Below, piece after piece: positions 16,815-24,340 of a DNA stretch of 64,000 bases; positions within the stretch are counted from its first letter, which is position 1; each line of letters starts with the position of its first letter. The notes under the pieces are model-generated. The model had not been told where the DNA came from and did no database searches. It saw only the letters and a list, made by a program, of their open reading frames with translations. The stretch covers positions 62,001 through 126,000 of the forward strand of contig NZ_BMSE01000019.1 in the NCBI RefSeq assembly GCF_014648995.1. The letters are read 5' to 3'. The position numbers and the translations under genes were made by a program. This stretch comes from Streptomyces massasporeus (GTDB taxonomy: Bacteria; Actinomycetota; Actinomycetes; Streptomycetales; Streptomycetaceae).

Positions 16815-17708
16815 ATGAGCAACGCACTTCCCAAGGTCGCCTGGATCGGCCTCGGCATCATGGGTTCCCCCATGTCCGAGAACCTGATCAAGGCGGGCTA
16901 CCAGGTCACCGGCTTCACGCTGGAGCAGGACAAGCTGGACCGGCTGGCCGCCGCCGGCGGCACGGCTGCCTCCTCGATCGCCGAGGCCGTGAAGGACGCC
17001 GACGTCGTCATCACGATGGTCCCGGCCTCCCCGCAGGTCGAGGCCATCGCCTACGGCCCGGACGGCATCCTGGAGAACGCGCGGTCCGGCGCGCTGCTGA
17101 TCGACATGTCCTCGATCACCCCGCAGACCTCGGTCGACCTGGCGAAGGCGGCGAAGGACAAGGGCATCCGCGTCCTGGACGCCCCGGTGTCCGGCGGTGA
17201 GGCCGGTGCCATCGAGGCCGTGCTGTCCATCATGGTCGGCGGCGAGCAGGCCGACTTCGACACCGCGAAGCCGATCCTCGAGGCGCTCGGCAAGACCATC
17301 GTGCTGTGCGGTCCGCACGGCTCCGGCCAGACCGTGAAGGCCGCCAACCAGCTGATCGTCGCCGTGAACATCCAGGCGTGCGCCGAGGCCGTGGTGTTCC
17401 TGGAGAAGTCCGGCGTGGACCTGAAGGCGGCCCTGGACGTCCTGGGCGGCGGGCTCGCCGGCTCGACCGTGCTGACCCGCAAGAAGGACAACTTCCTCGG
17501 CCGGGACTTCAAGCCGGGCTTCCGGATCGACCTGCACCACAAGGACATGGGCATCGTCACCGACGCCGCCCGCAACGTCGGCGCGGCCCTGCCCGTCGGC
17601 GCCGTGGTCGCCCAGCTGGTCGCGTCCCTGCGTGCGCAGGGCGACGGCGGCCTCGACCACTCGGCGCTGCTGCGGGCCGTGGAGCGGCTCTCCGGCGCCC
17701 AGGTCTGA
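16815..17708 (+). CDS. glxR: 2-hydroxy-3-oxopropionate (tartronate semialdehyde) reductase
   Basis: 297 residues of the beta-hydroxyacid dehydrogenase family. The NAD(P)-binding WIGLGIMGSPMSENLIKAGY is at residues 10-29, the substrate segment LDAPVSGGEAGA near 120, and the catalytic lysine in GSGQTVKAANQLIV near 174. It reduces tartronate semialdehyde to D-glycerate, completing the route that starts with glyoxylate carboligase. The gene is cotranscribed with hyi. The reverse-strand frames across it are shadows. Confidence 0.92.
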   Translation: MSNALPKVAWIGLGIMGSPMSENLIKAGYQVTGFTLEQDKLDRLAAAGGTAASSIAEAVKDADVVITMVPASPQVEAIAYGPDGILENARSGALLIDMSSITPQTSVDLAKAAKDKGIRVLDAPVSGGEAGAIEAVLSIMVGGEQADFDTAKPILEALGKTIVLCGPHGSGQTVKAANQLIVAVNIQACAEAVVFLEKSGVDLKAALDVLGGGLAGSTVLTRKKDNFLGRDFKPGFRIDLHHKDMGIVTDAARNVGAALPVGAVVAQLVASLRAQGDGGLDHSALLRAVERLSGAQV

Positions 17709-17826
17709 CCCTCCCCCGACCCTCGTGACCCCGAGGGTCCCCGATCCCCGGGCGGCGTCGCCGCTGACACCTGTCCTGTCGCGCCCAAAGGGGCGGCGCC
17801 GCCCGGAACCAGCCATGCCCACTGCT

Positions 17827-17841
17827 TCAACAAACTGTTGA
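17827..17841. promoter_or_regulatory. Operator shared with the uricase operon (katA copy)
   Basis: TCAACA-AAC-TGTTGA, inside TTCAACAAACTGTTGACG (17826-17843), identical over 18 bases and in the same orientation to the uricase-operon promoter. It overlaps the -35 box. Confidence 0.75.
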
Positions 17842-17867
17842 CGCTCCGCTCGCCCCGACCCTAGGCT
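17838..17867 (+). promoter_or_regulatory. katA promoter
   Basis: TTGACG (17838-17843), an 18-base spacer and TAGGCT (17862-17867), with operators on both sides. Confidence 0.65.
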
Positions 17868-17874
17868 CCACAAA

Positions 17875-17892
17875 GCGGAAACATATTTCCGC
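17875..17892. promoter_or_regulatory. Second katA operator, perfect inverted repeat
   Basis: GCGGAAA-CATA-TTTCCGC begins eight bases after the -10 box. It resembles the GAAACAT-TTCC half of the hyi site (15885-15900), so the same IclR-type regulator may bind it. Confidence 0.6.
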
Positions 17893-17916
17893 TGCCCTCT
17901 CGTACGGAAGGTCACG

Positions 17917-19374
17917 ATGTCGCAGCGCGTGCTCACCACCGAGTCCGGCGCCCCCGTCGCCGACAACCAGAACTCCGCCACCGCCGGCGTCGGCGGCCCG
18001 CTCCTGCTCCAGGACCAGCATCTGCTGGAGAAGCTGGCGCGGTTCAACCGCGAGCGCATCCCGGAGCGCGTGGTGCACGCCCGCGGCTCGGGTGCGTACG
18101 GCCACTTCGAAGTGACCGACGACGTCACGGACTTCACCCACGCCGACTTCCTCGGTGCGGTCGGCAAGCGCACCGAGGTGTTCCTGCGCTTCTCCACCGT
18201 GGCCGACTCGCTCGGCGGCGCGGACGCGGTGCGCGACCCACGCGGTTTCGCGGTGAAGTTCTACACCGAGGAGGGCAATTACGACCTCGTCGGGAACAAC
18301 ACCCCGGTGTTCTTCATCAAGGACCCGATCAAGTTCCCGGACTTCATCCACTCGCAGAAGCGCGACCCGTTCACGGGTCGTCAGGAGCCGGACAACGTCT
18401 GGGACTTCTGGGCGCACTCCCCCGAGGCCACGCACCAGGTGACCTGGCTGATGGGCGACCGCGGCATCCCGGCCTCGTACCGGCACATGAACGGCTACGG
18501 CTCGCACACCTACCAGTGGACGAACAGCCGGGGCGAGGCCTTCTTCGTCAAGTACCACTTCAAGACCAACCAGGGCATCCGGTCCCTGAGCAGCGAGCAG
18601 GCCGCCGAGATCGCCGGCAGGGACCCCAACTCGCACCAGACGGACCTGCTCCAGGCCATCGAGCGCGGTGTGCACCCGTCCTGGACGCTCCACGTCCAGC
18701 TGATGCCGGCGGCCGAGGCGGCGGACTACCGCTTCAACCCGTTCGACCTGACCAAGGTGTGGCCGCACCAGGACTACCCGCTGAGGCGGGTGGGCCGGCT
18801 GGTGCTGGACCGCAACCCGGACAACGTCTTCGCCGAGGTCGAGCAGGCCGCGTTCTCCCCGAACAACTTCGTGCCCGGCATCGGCCCCTCCCCGGACAAG
18901 ATGCTCCAGGGCCGCCTGTTCGCCTACGCGGACGCCCACCGCTACCGCCTGGGCGTCAACCACACCCTGCTGGCCGTCAACGCGCCCCGCGCCACGACCG
19001 CGCAGAACTACGGCCGGGACGGCCTCATGGCATCCAACCCGCAGGGCCGGTACGCCAAGAACTACGAGCCGAACTCCTACGACGGCCCGGTCGAGACCGG
19101 CCGCCCGCTCGCGGCGCCGCTGGCGGTGAACGGCCACACGGGCACCCACGAGGCGCCCGCGCACACCAAGGACGACGACTTCTTCCAGGCCGGCGAGCTG
19201 TTCCGGCTGATGTCCGCCGAGGAGAAGTCCCGCCTGGTCGCGAACATCGCCGGGGGCCTGTCCCAGGTCTCCCGCGACGACGTGATCGAGAAGAACCTCG
19301 CACACTTCCACGCCGCCGACCCCGAGTACGGGCGGCGCGTGGAGGAGGCGGTCCGCGCCCTGCGCGAGGACTGA
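17917..19374 (+). CDS. katA: Monofunctional heme catalase
   Basis: 485 residues, a small-subunit clade 3 catalase. The distal His54 is in RVVHARGSGAYG, Asn127 in YDLVGNNTPVFFIKDP, and the proximal heme ligand Tyr337 in GRLFAYADAHRYRLG. It dismutates H2O2 in the cytoplasm. Its promoter carries the same 18-base element as the uricase operon plus a second inverted repeat, so it appears to be wired into purine catabolism, where uricase makes H2O2, rather than only into a peroxide-stress regulon. A long hairpin follows the stop. Confidence 0.96.
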   Translation: MSQRVLTTESGAPVADNQNSATAGVGGPLLLQDQHLLEKLARFNRERIPERVVHARGSGAYGHFEVTDDVTDFTHADFLGAVGKRTEVFLRFSTVADSLGGADAVRDPRGFAVKFYTEEGNYDLVGNNTPVFFIKDPIKFPDFIHSQKRDPFTGRQEPDNVWDFWAHSPEATHQVTWLMGDRGIPASYRHMNGYGSHTYQWTNSRGEAFFVKYHFKTNQGIRSLSSEQAAEIAGRDPNSHQTDLLQAIERGVHPSWTLHVQLMPAAEAADYRFNPFDLTKVWPHQDYPLRRVGRLVLDRNPDNVFAEVEQAAFSPNNFVPGIGPSPDKMLQGRLFAYADAHRYRLGVNHTLLAVNAPRATTAQNYGRDGLMASNPQGRYAKNYEPNSYDGPVETGRPLAAPLAVNGHTGTHEAPAHTKDDDFFQAGELFRLMSAEEKSRLVANIAGGLSQVSRDDVIEKNLAHFHAADPEYGRRVEEAVRALRED

Positions 19375-19380
19375 ACTCCC

Positions 19381-19445
19381 TGACCGTGTCCGACCGCCCG
19401 GGGCGACCCGGATGAGGGGTGGTCCCCCGGGCACGGACACGGTCA
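19381..19445. terminator. Long two-part hairpin after katA
   Basis: TGACCGTGTCCG (19381-19392) pairs with CGGACACGGTCA (19434-19445), and inside it GCCCGGGG (19396-19403) pairs with CCCCGGGC (19425-19432). The rest of the 309-base gap to the next gene shows no gene. Confidence 0.75.
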
Positions 19446-19683
19446 GGGCGCGGACCGCGGCGGCTGCGAGCCAGTGCGGTGGTGAAGGGCCCGGACCGGC
19501 TTCTCGACCTGAGGGAAACCGGCCCCGGAGCCCGTCGCACCCGCCGCGGTCCCAGCACCACCCACCCCTCTCCCCCAGACCCCGTCCGGCGGCGCGAACG
19601 TCCTGTCGCGCCCAGCCTCGCGCCGCCGGACGGCCAGCCGTTCCCAGGGTGCGGATCGGTCCCGTTCGCAGCAGCCTGAAGGC

Positions 19684-19920
19684 ATGGCACCTCCCACCGA
19701 GCAACCGCATGTCGTGGTCCACGCCCCCGCCCTGGACGGCTCCCGCCGGGTCACCCTGGGCGAGGAGCCGCTGGGCGTCGCCACCCACACCGACGACGTC
19801 GCCGAGATCCTGCGGCTGGCCGACCTGTACGTCACGGACGTCGCGGAGAGCGACCTCGTGGAGTGGCAGGGCGGCGGGCCGGACGACTGGCCGGGGCTGT
19901 CGGAGCACCACGAGGCGTGA
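19684..19920 (+). CDS. Small hypothetical protein, 78 aa
   Basis: 78 residues, acidic (VVVHAPALDGSRRVTLGEEPLGV, then DVAEILRLADLYVTDVAESDLVEWQGG). It has no signal peptide, membrane helix or known motif. It keeps the strong codon bias of real genes and is followed by a 16-bp hairpin. The start has only a weak GAAGG next to the ATG. CAGCCT lies exactly six bases upstream, so the transcript may be leaderless. The function is unknown and no operon partner is evident. Confidence 0.65.
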   Translation: MAPPTEQPHVVVHAPALDGSRRVTLGEEPLGVATHTDDVAEILRLADLYVTDVAESDLVEWQGGGPDDWPGLSEHHEA

Positions 19921-19977
19921 GCGCGCCTACGGCACCGGTCGTACAGCCCGTACGGAACCCTCAAATCAACCTCTGAA

Positions 19978-20014
19978 CCCGGCCCCGGGGGCTTCAACAG
20001 CCCCCGGGGCCGGG
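19978..20014. terminator. Perfect 16-bp hairpin terminator
   Basis: Bases 19978-19993 pair with 19999-20014 around loop TCAAC. It follows the 78-residue gene and precedes the next start by about 60 bases. Confidence 0.75.
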
Positions 20015-20077
20015 CACATTCTCGTTCACGGGGCCCGTCGGCACGGGGGCGGCGGGCCCCGGTACGGGGGTGAAGCC

Positions 20078-20698
20078 ATGAGCGACGGTACGGCGGTCCG
20101 GCTGGAGCCGCACGAGATCGCACTGCTGGGGGAAGGCCCGCGGGCCGCCGTCACCGTCGCCGTGGTGGACCTGCATCTGCGGGGCCTGGTGGAGGCGGAC
20201 CTCCCCGGGACGCTCCGGGCCCGTGTCGCGGACGCCGTGGAAACGGTGGAGGCCGTGCGGCAGCCCTCTCCCCTCGCTACCGCGGTGCACGGCTGTCTGC
20301 GCGCGCCCGCGGAGCCCAAGGCCCTGGTGAAGGATCCCGACATCCGCCTCGCGGTGGCCGTCATGCGCATCCCGCTCGCGGAGGCGGGCCTGCTGCGCCA
20401 CCCCCTGCTCGGAGCGACCCGCGCCGCCCGCCGCCACGTCCGGGAGCTGCGGCACGAGCATCCCCTGCCGGCGCGCCGGCACGGCCTGACCGACCACGAG
20501 CGGCTGCTGCTGGTCGCCCTGCACGGTGAGGCCGCCCTGCGGCTGCTGGTGCCGCGGTTCGCCCTGCGGGCGGGTCTGGTCCGCCGGGCCGAGGTGGGCC
20601 GCGCGGCCCCCCTCAAGGACTCGCGGCGCGGTACGAACGGCGGTGGCGGCGCCTTCCTCTCCTGCGGCGGGGGCGGTGGAGGCGGAGGCGGCGAGTGA
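20078..20698 (+). CDS. TIGR04222-like protein with Gly-rich C-terminal tail
   Basis: 206 residues from the ATG at 20078; the longer open frame upstream crosses a terminator and is not coding. The protein begins MSDGTAVRLEPHEIALLGEGPRAAVTVAVVDL, has a helical middle, and ends GGGGAFLSCGGGGGGGGGE. Family members of TIGR04222 carry such a C-terminal Gly/Cys-Gly run, often after membrane helices. Here no clear membrane helix is visible, so this looks like the soluble variant. The function is unknown. Confidence 0.72.
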   Translation: MSDGTAVRLEPHEIALLGEGPRAAVTVAVVDLHLRGLVEADLPGTLRARVADAVETVEAVRQPSPLATAVHGCLRAPAEPKALVKDPDIRLAVAVMRIPLAEAGLLRHPLLGATRAARRHVRELRHEHPLPARRHGLTDHERLLLVALHGEAALRLLVPRFALRAGLVRRAEVGRAAPLKDSRRGTNGGGGAFLSCGGGGGGGGGE

Positions 20699-20740
20699 GG
20701 TGGCCGGCGCCGTTCGAGGGGGCCGGGCCGGGAACACGTG

Positions 20741-20774
20741 AGGGGCGGCCCGTCCTCCCGGACGGGCCGCCCCT
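20741..20774. terminator. Bidirectional 15-bp hairpin terminator
   Basis: AGGGGCGGCCCGTCC (20741-20755) pairs perfectly with 20760-20774 around TCCC, between the TIGR04222-like gene and the convergent gcl. Confidence 0.8.
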
Positions 20775-20789
20775 CCTGCCGCGTGGGTC

Positions 20790-22574
20790 TCAGACCTTCA
20801 GCGGTGTGATCGACGTCGGGGCATGGCCCGGCTCTGTGGCGATCTCCTCGAACTCCACGACGTTGCCGATGTCGTTGGTGGTCGACATGGAGATGTTGGT
20901 GACGCGCTCCAGGATCGCCTCGACGACGACAGGGACCCGGTGCTCCGCGGCCAGCTTCTTGGCCTGCTCGAAGGCGTCGCCCAGCTCGGCGGGGTCGGTG
21001 ACGCGGATCGCCTTGCAGCCGAGGCCCTCGGCGACCTTCACGTGGTCGACGCCGTAGACGCCGAGCTCCGGGGAGTTGAGGTTCTCGAACTCCAGGTTGA
21101 CCTGGAAGTCGATCTCGAACGCCCGCTGCGCCTGCCGGATCAGGCCCAGGTAGGAGTTGTTCACCAGGACGTGGACGTACGGGATCCGGTGCTGCGCGCC
21201 GACGGCGAGTTCCTCCAGCATGAACTGGAAGTCGTAGTCGCCGGAGAGCGCGACGACGGACGCCTCCGGGTCGGCCTTGGCGACGCCGAGCGCGGCCGGG
21301 ATGGTCCAGCCGAGCGGGCCGGCCTGGCCGCAGTTGATCCAGTGCCGGGGCCGGTAGACGTGCAGCATCTGGGCGCCGGCGATCTGCGAGAGGCCGATGG
21401 TGGAGACGTACCGGGTCTCCGGGCCGAAGGCCTTGTTCATCTCCTCGTAGACGCGCTGCGGCTTGATCGGGATGTCGTCGAAGTGCGTACGGCGCTGGAG
21501 GGTCGCCTTGCGCTCCTGCGCGGCCTCGGCCCACTCGGAACGGTCGGGCAGCCTGCCGTCCGCCTTCAGCTCGCGGGCGACCTCGACGAACAGCTCCAGG
21601 GCGGCCTTGGCGTCGGAGGCGATGCCGTAGTCCGGGGCGAAGATCTTGCCGATCTGGGTGGGCTCGATGTCGACGTGCACGAACGTCCGCCCGGCCGTGT
21701 AGACGTCGAGCTTGCCGGTGTGGCGGTTGGCCCAGCGGTTGCCGATGCCGAGGACGAAGTCGGACTCCAGGAAGGTCGCGTTGCCGTAGCGGTGCGAGGT
21801 CTGCAGGCCCACCATGCCGGCGTTCAGCCCGTGGTCGTCGGGCAGCAGGCCCCAGCCCATCAGGGTCGGGACGACCGGAGTGCCGGTCAGTTCGGCGAAC
21901 TCGACGAGGAGTTCGGCCGCGTCGGCGTTGATGATGCCGCCGCCCGCGACGATCAGCGGCCGCTCGGATGCGTTCAGCATCCCGATGGCCTTCTCGATCT
22001 GGGCGCGGGACGCGGCGGGCTTGTAGACCGGGAGCGGCTCGTACGTCTCCGGGTCGAACTCGATCTCCGTCAGCTGGACGTCGATCGGCAGGTCGATGAG
22101 GACCGGGCCGGGGCGGCCGGAGCGCATCAGGTGGAAGGCCTGCTGGAAGACGCCCGGGACCTGCGCGGCCTCCAGCACCGTGACGGCCATCTTCGTGACC
22201 GGCTTGGCGATGGAGGCGATGTCGACGGCCTGGAAGTCCTCCTTGTGGATCACGGCGGTCGGGGCCTGGCCCGTGATGCACAGGATCGGGATGGAGTCAC
22301 CGATCGCGGAGTACAGGCCCGTGATCATGTCGGTGCCGGCCGGGCCCGAGGTGCCGATGCAGACACCGATGTTGCCCGGGTGGGTGCGGGTGTAGCCCTC
22401 GGCCATGTGCGAGGCGCCCTCGACGTGCCGGGCGAGGGTGTGGGCGATGCCGCCGGAGGCTTTGAGCGCCGCGTAGAACGGGTTGATCGCCGCGCCGGGG
22501 ACACCGAACGCGTCGGCGACGCCCTCACGCTTGAGGATCTCAACTGCCGCGCGGGCAGCGGTCATTCGAGCCAT
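20790..22574 (-). CDS. gcl: Glyoxylate carboligase
   Basis: 594 residues from the ATG at 22574 behind AGGAG; the extra 11 upstream codons lack a ribosome site. This ThDP- and FAD-dependent enzyme joins two glyoxylates to tartronate semialdehyde and CO2. The N-terminal sequence RHVEGASHMAEGY has Val51 where most ThDP enzymes have the catalytic Glu, a hallmark of true glyoxylate carboligases. The ThDP motif region ALSGDYDFQFMLEELAVGAQ is near residue 450. It works with hyi and glxR, encoded on the other strand. The leader contains a TTCC-N7-GGAA operator like that of hyi. Confidence 0.96.
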   Translation of the reverse strand: MARMTAARAAVEILKREGVADAFGVPGAAINPFYAALKASGGIAHTLARHVEGASHMAEGYTRTHPGNIGVCIGTSGPAGTDMITGLYSAIGDSIPILCITGQAPTAVIHKEDFQAVDIASIAKPVTKMAVTVLEAAQVPGVFQQAFHLMRSGRPGPVLIDLPIDVQLTEIEFDPETYEPLPVYKPAASRAQIEKAIGMLNASERPLIVAGGGIINADAAELLVEFAELTGTPVVPTLMGWGLLPDDHGLNAGMVGLQTSHRYGNATFLESDFVLGIGNRWANRHTGKLDVYTAGRTFVHVDIEPTQIGKIFAPDYGIASDAKAALELFVEVARELKADGRLPDRSEWAEAAQERKATLQRRTHFDDIPIKPQRVYEEMNKAFGPETRYVSTIGLSQIAGAQMLHVYRPRHWINCGQAGPLGWTIPAALGVAKADPEASVVALSGDYDFQFMLEELAVGAQHRIPYVHVLVNNSYLGLIRQAQRAFEIDFQVNLEFENLNSPELGVYGVDHVKVAEGLGCKAIRVTDPAELGDAFEQAKKLAAEHRVPVVVEAILERVTNISMSTTNDIGNVVEFEEIATEPGHAPTSITPLKV

Positions 22575-22632
22575 CGAGTACTCCTGCTTCGGCTGTCGGA
22601 TTCGCACTCCCGTCGCGCCCCGCGGTGAGCTC

Positions 22633-22647
22633 TTCCGTATTGCGGAA
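22633..22647. promoter_or_regulatory. Candidate AllR/IclR-type operator before gcl
   Basis: On the gcl strand TTCCGCAATACGGAA, one base different from the hyi site. It lies downstream of the predicted transcription start. Confidence 0.65.
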
Positions 22648-22670
22648 ATTGTTTTCTACGATCTGGAATG

Positions 22671-22700
22671 AATGTATGTGGGGCGGGCGAAGGGCGTCAA
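22671..22700 (-). promoter_or_regulatory. gcl promoter
   Basis: Reading leftward, TTGACG (22700-22695), an 18-base spacer and TACATT (22676-22671). Confidence 0.6.
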
Positions 22701-22783
22701 GAGACGGCAAGCGCCGGACAGGGCGGGGCCGGAGGGAGCACGATGGGCTCCTTGCCCCGATGCGACACGGTTCTGGAGTGGCC

Positions 22784-23770
22784 ATGGCCGAGACCGTTCC
22801 GGTGCGCTGCCCGGCCTGCCGCCGCGAGCACCGCTACACGGCACCGGCGTACCCCTGCGTGTGCGGCGCGCCGGTCGCCCCGCGCCTGGACCGCGACGGC
22901 TCGGCGACGCCCGTATCGCACCGGGTCTGGCAGGACGACTGGGTGACGGTGCGGTGCGGCTCCTGCGGGCGCCGCGGGGAGTGGCCGCGCCCGGAGATGG
23001 GGTGCGCGTGCGGGGCGGTGCTGCGGGTGGCGGTGGTGGCGGAACGGGGTTCGACGGGGCGGGCCGCTGCGGGTGACGGGAGCAGAACGGCAGCCGCCCA
23101 GGGCCCAGAGCCCGACCAGGACGGCACGGCAGCCGCCCAGGGTCCAGAGCCCGACCAGGACTGCACGGCGCGCACAACGGCAGCCGCCCAGGACCCGGGC
23201 AACGGCCGAAGCGGTACGGCCGGCCGACAGGGCCCGCCCGGCCAGGAGGGCGCAGCCGACCTTCCCGACCAGCAGGGCGCAGCCCACCAGCCCGACCGGA
23301 AGCGCGCAGCCGACCAGCACGGCACGCCCGGGACGCCCCCCGGCCTGCGAGATGCCGCGGCGGTCGCCGCAGACGCCCGTTCCGCCCGGCCCCCCTTCCT
23401 CTCCGTCACGATCCGTACCGCGCGCGATGCCGTCACGGCCACCGCCCTGTATCTGCGCTGGCTCGGCTACCGGGGCGTTCGCAGGGCGGACCAGCGTCCG
23501 CCCTGCGGCATCGGTCTCGCCGCCCGCGGTGTCGTCGCCCAGGTGGATCCGGCGGTGCGCCCGGCGAGCCTGCGGGACGTGGAGTGCCTGTGGCTGACGG
23601 CCATGACGGAGTCCGCGGACTGCCTCTACTTCTCCCTCGCCGGGTACGCCGACGACGCCCGGGCCCGCGCCGACGCCCTCGGCGTCCCGCTGTTCGTGCT
23701 GGACCTCACCGGCACCCCGAGGCCGGTGAACGCCCCGGCCGAGACGCTGGCCGCCACCGGCGCCGGGTAG
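22784..23770 (+). CDS. Zinc-ribbon protein with restriction-endonuclease-like C-terminus
   Basis: 328 residues from the ATG at 22784. Residues 1-90 carry several Cys pairs (RCPACRREH, CVCGAP, RCGSCGRRGEW, GCACGAVL), typical of two zinc ribbons. A long low-complexity linker includes a near-perfect tandem repeat AAAQGPEPDQD. The C-terminal 115 residues (FLSVTIRTARDAVTATALYLRWLGYRG, then GVVAQVDPAVRPASLRDVECLWL and LFVLDLTG) resemble the alpha/beta core of Mrr-type nucleases, but the usual QxK is AQVD, so activity is doubtful. I know no function for it. The gene stands alone. Confidence 0.68.
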   Translation: MAETVPVRCPACRREHRYTAPAYPCVCGAPVAPRLDRDGSATPVSHRVWQDDWVTVRCGSCGRRGEWPRPEMGCACGAVLRVAVVAERGSTGRAAAGDGSRTAAAQGPEPDQDGTAAAQGPEPDQDCTARTTAAAQDPGNGRSGTAGRQGPPGQEGAADLPDQQGAAHQPDRKRAADQHGTPGTPPGLRDAAAVAADARSARPPFLSVTIRTARDAVTATALYLRWLGYRGVRRADQRPPCGIGLAARGVVAQVDPAVRPASLRDVECLWLTAMTESADCLYFSLAGYADDARARADALGVPLFVLDLTGTPRPVNAPAETLAATGAG

Positions 23771-23803
23771 CGGAGCACCCTGACCCCGCACTCCACGGCC
23801 CCG

Positions 23804-23809
23804 CATACT
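23804..23809 (+). promoter_or_regulatory. Leaderless -10-like CATACT
   Basis: CATACT is followed by six bases and the ATG at 23816, which has no ribosome site. Confidence 0.4.
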
Positions 23810-23815
23810 CACGGC

Positions 23816-24322
23816 ATGCGTATCCGCCTCGCCACCCGAGCCGAACTCCCGGCCCTCCAGGACATCGAACGGGCCGCCGGAGCCCCCTTCCGCGACCTCG
23901 GCATGCCGGAGATCGCGGACGACGAACCGCCCGCGCTCGACACCCTGGAGCGCTACCGCCGGGCGGGCCGCTGCTGGGTCGCGGTGGACGAGAGGGACCT
24001 GCCGGCCGCCTATCTCCTCGCCGAACCCGTGGACGGCGCCCTGCACATCGAGCAGGTCTCGGTCCACCCGCGCGCCGCACGCCGGGGCGTGGGCCGCGCC
24101 CTCCTGGCCCACGCCGCCGGCCGCGCCCGCGAGGAGGGCCTGACGGCCCTGACGCTGACCACCTTCACGGACGTCCCGTGGAACGCCCCCTATTACGCCC
24201 GCCTCGGCTTCCGGCCCCTCCCCGAGGCGGACCTCACGCCCGGCCTCCGCGCGATCCGCGCGACGGAGGCGGCGCACGGCCTGGACCGCTGGCCGCGGGT
24301 GTGCATGCGCGCACCGCTGTGA
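23816..24322 (+). CDS. GNAT-family N-acetyltransferase
   Basis: 168 residues. The acetyl-CoA-binding motif A is at about 81-103 (IEQVSVHPRAARRGVGRALLAHA), followed by LTLTTFTDVPWNAPYYARLGF, the motif B region of small-molecule GNATs. It transfers acetyl from acetyl-CoA to an amine; the substrate is unknown. It probably has a leaderless start (CATACT six bases upstream) and converges on the acyl-CoA synthetase gene 18 bases away. Confidence 0.88.
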   Translation: MRIRLATRAELPALQDIERAAGAPFRDLGMPEIADDEPPALDTLERYRRAGRCWVAVDERDLPAAYLLAEPVDGALHIEQVSVHPRAARRGVGRALLAHAAGRAREEGLTALTLTTFTDVPWNAPYYARLGFRPLPEADLTPGLRAIRATEAAHGLDRWPRVCMRAPL

Positions 24323-24340
24323 CCGGCGTGGCCGCTCCCC

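Noticed and set aside
17827..19911. 694-codon reverse-strand frame over catalase
   Set aside because: Catalase is unmistakable on the plus strand; the reverse frame is rich in Val/Gly/Arg without domains.
20823..22628. 601-codon forward frame over gcl
   Set aside because: It is antisense to a clear glyoxylate carboligase; composition is Asp/Gly/Leu/Arg-biased.
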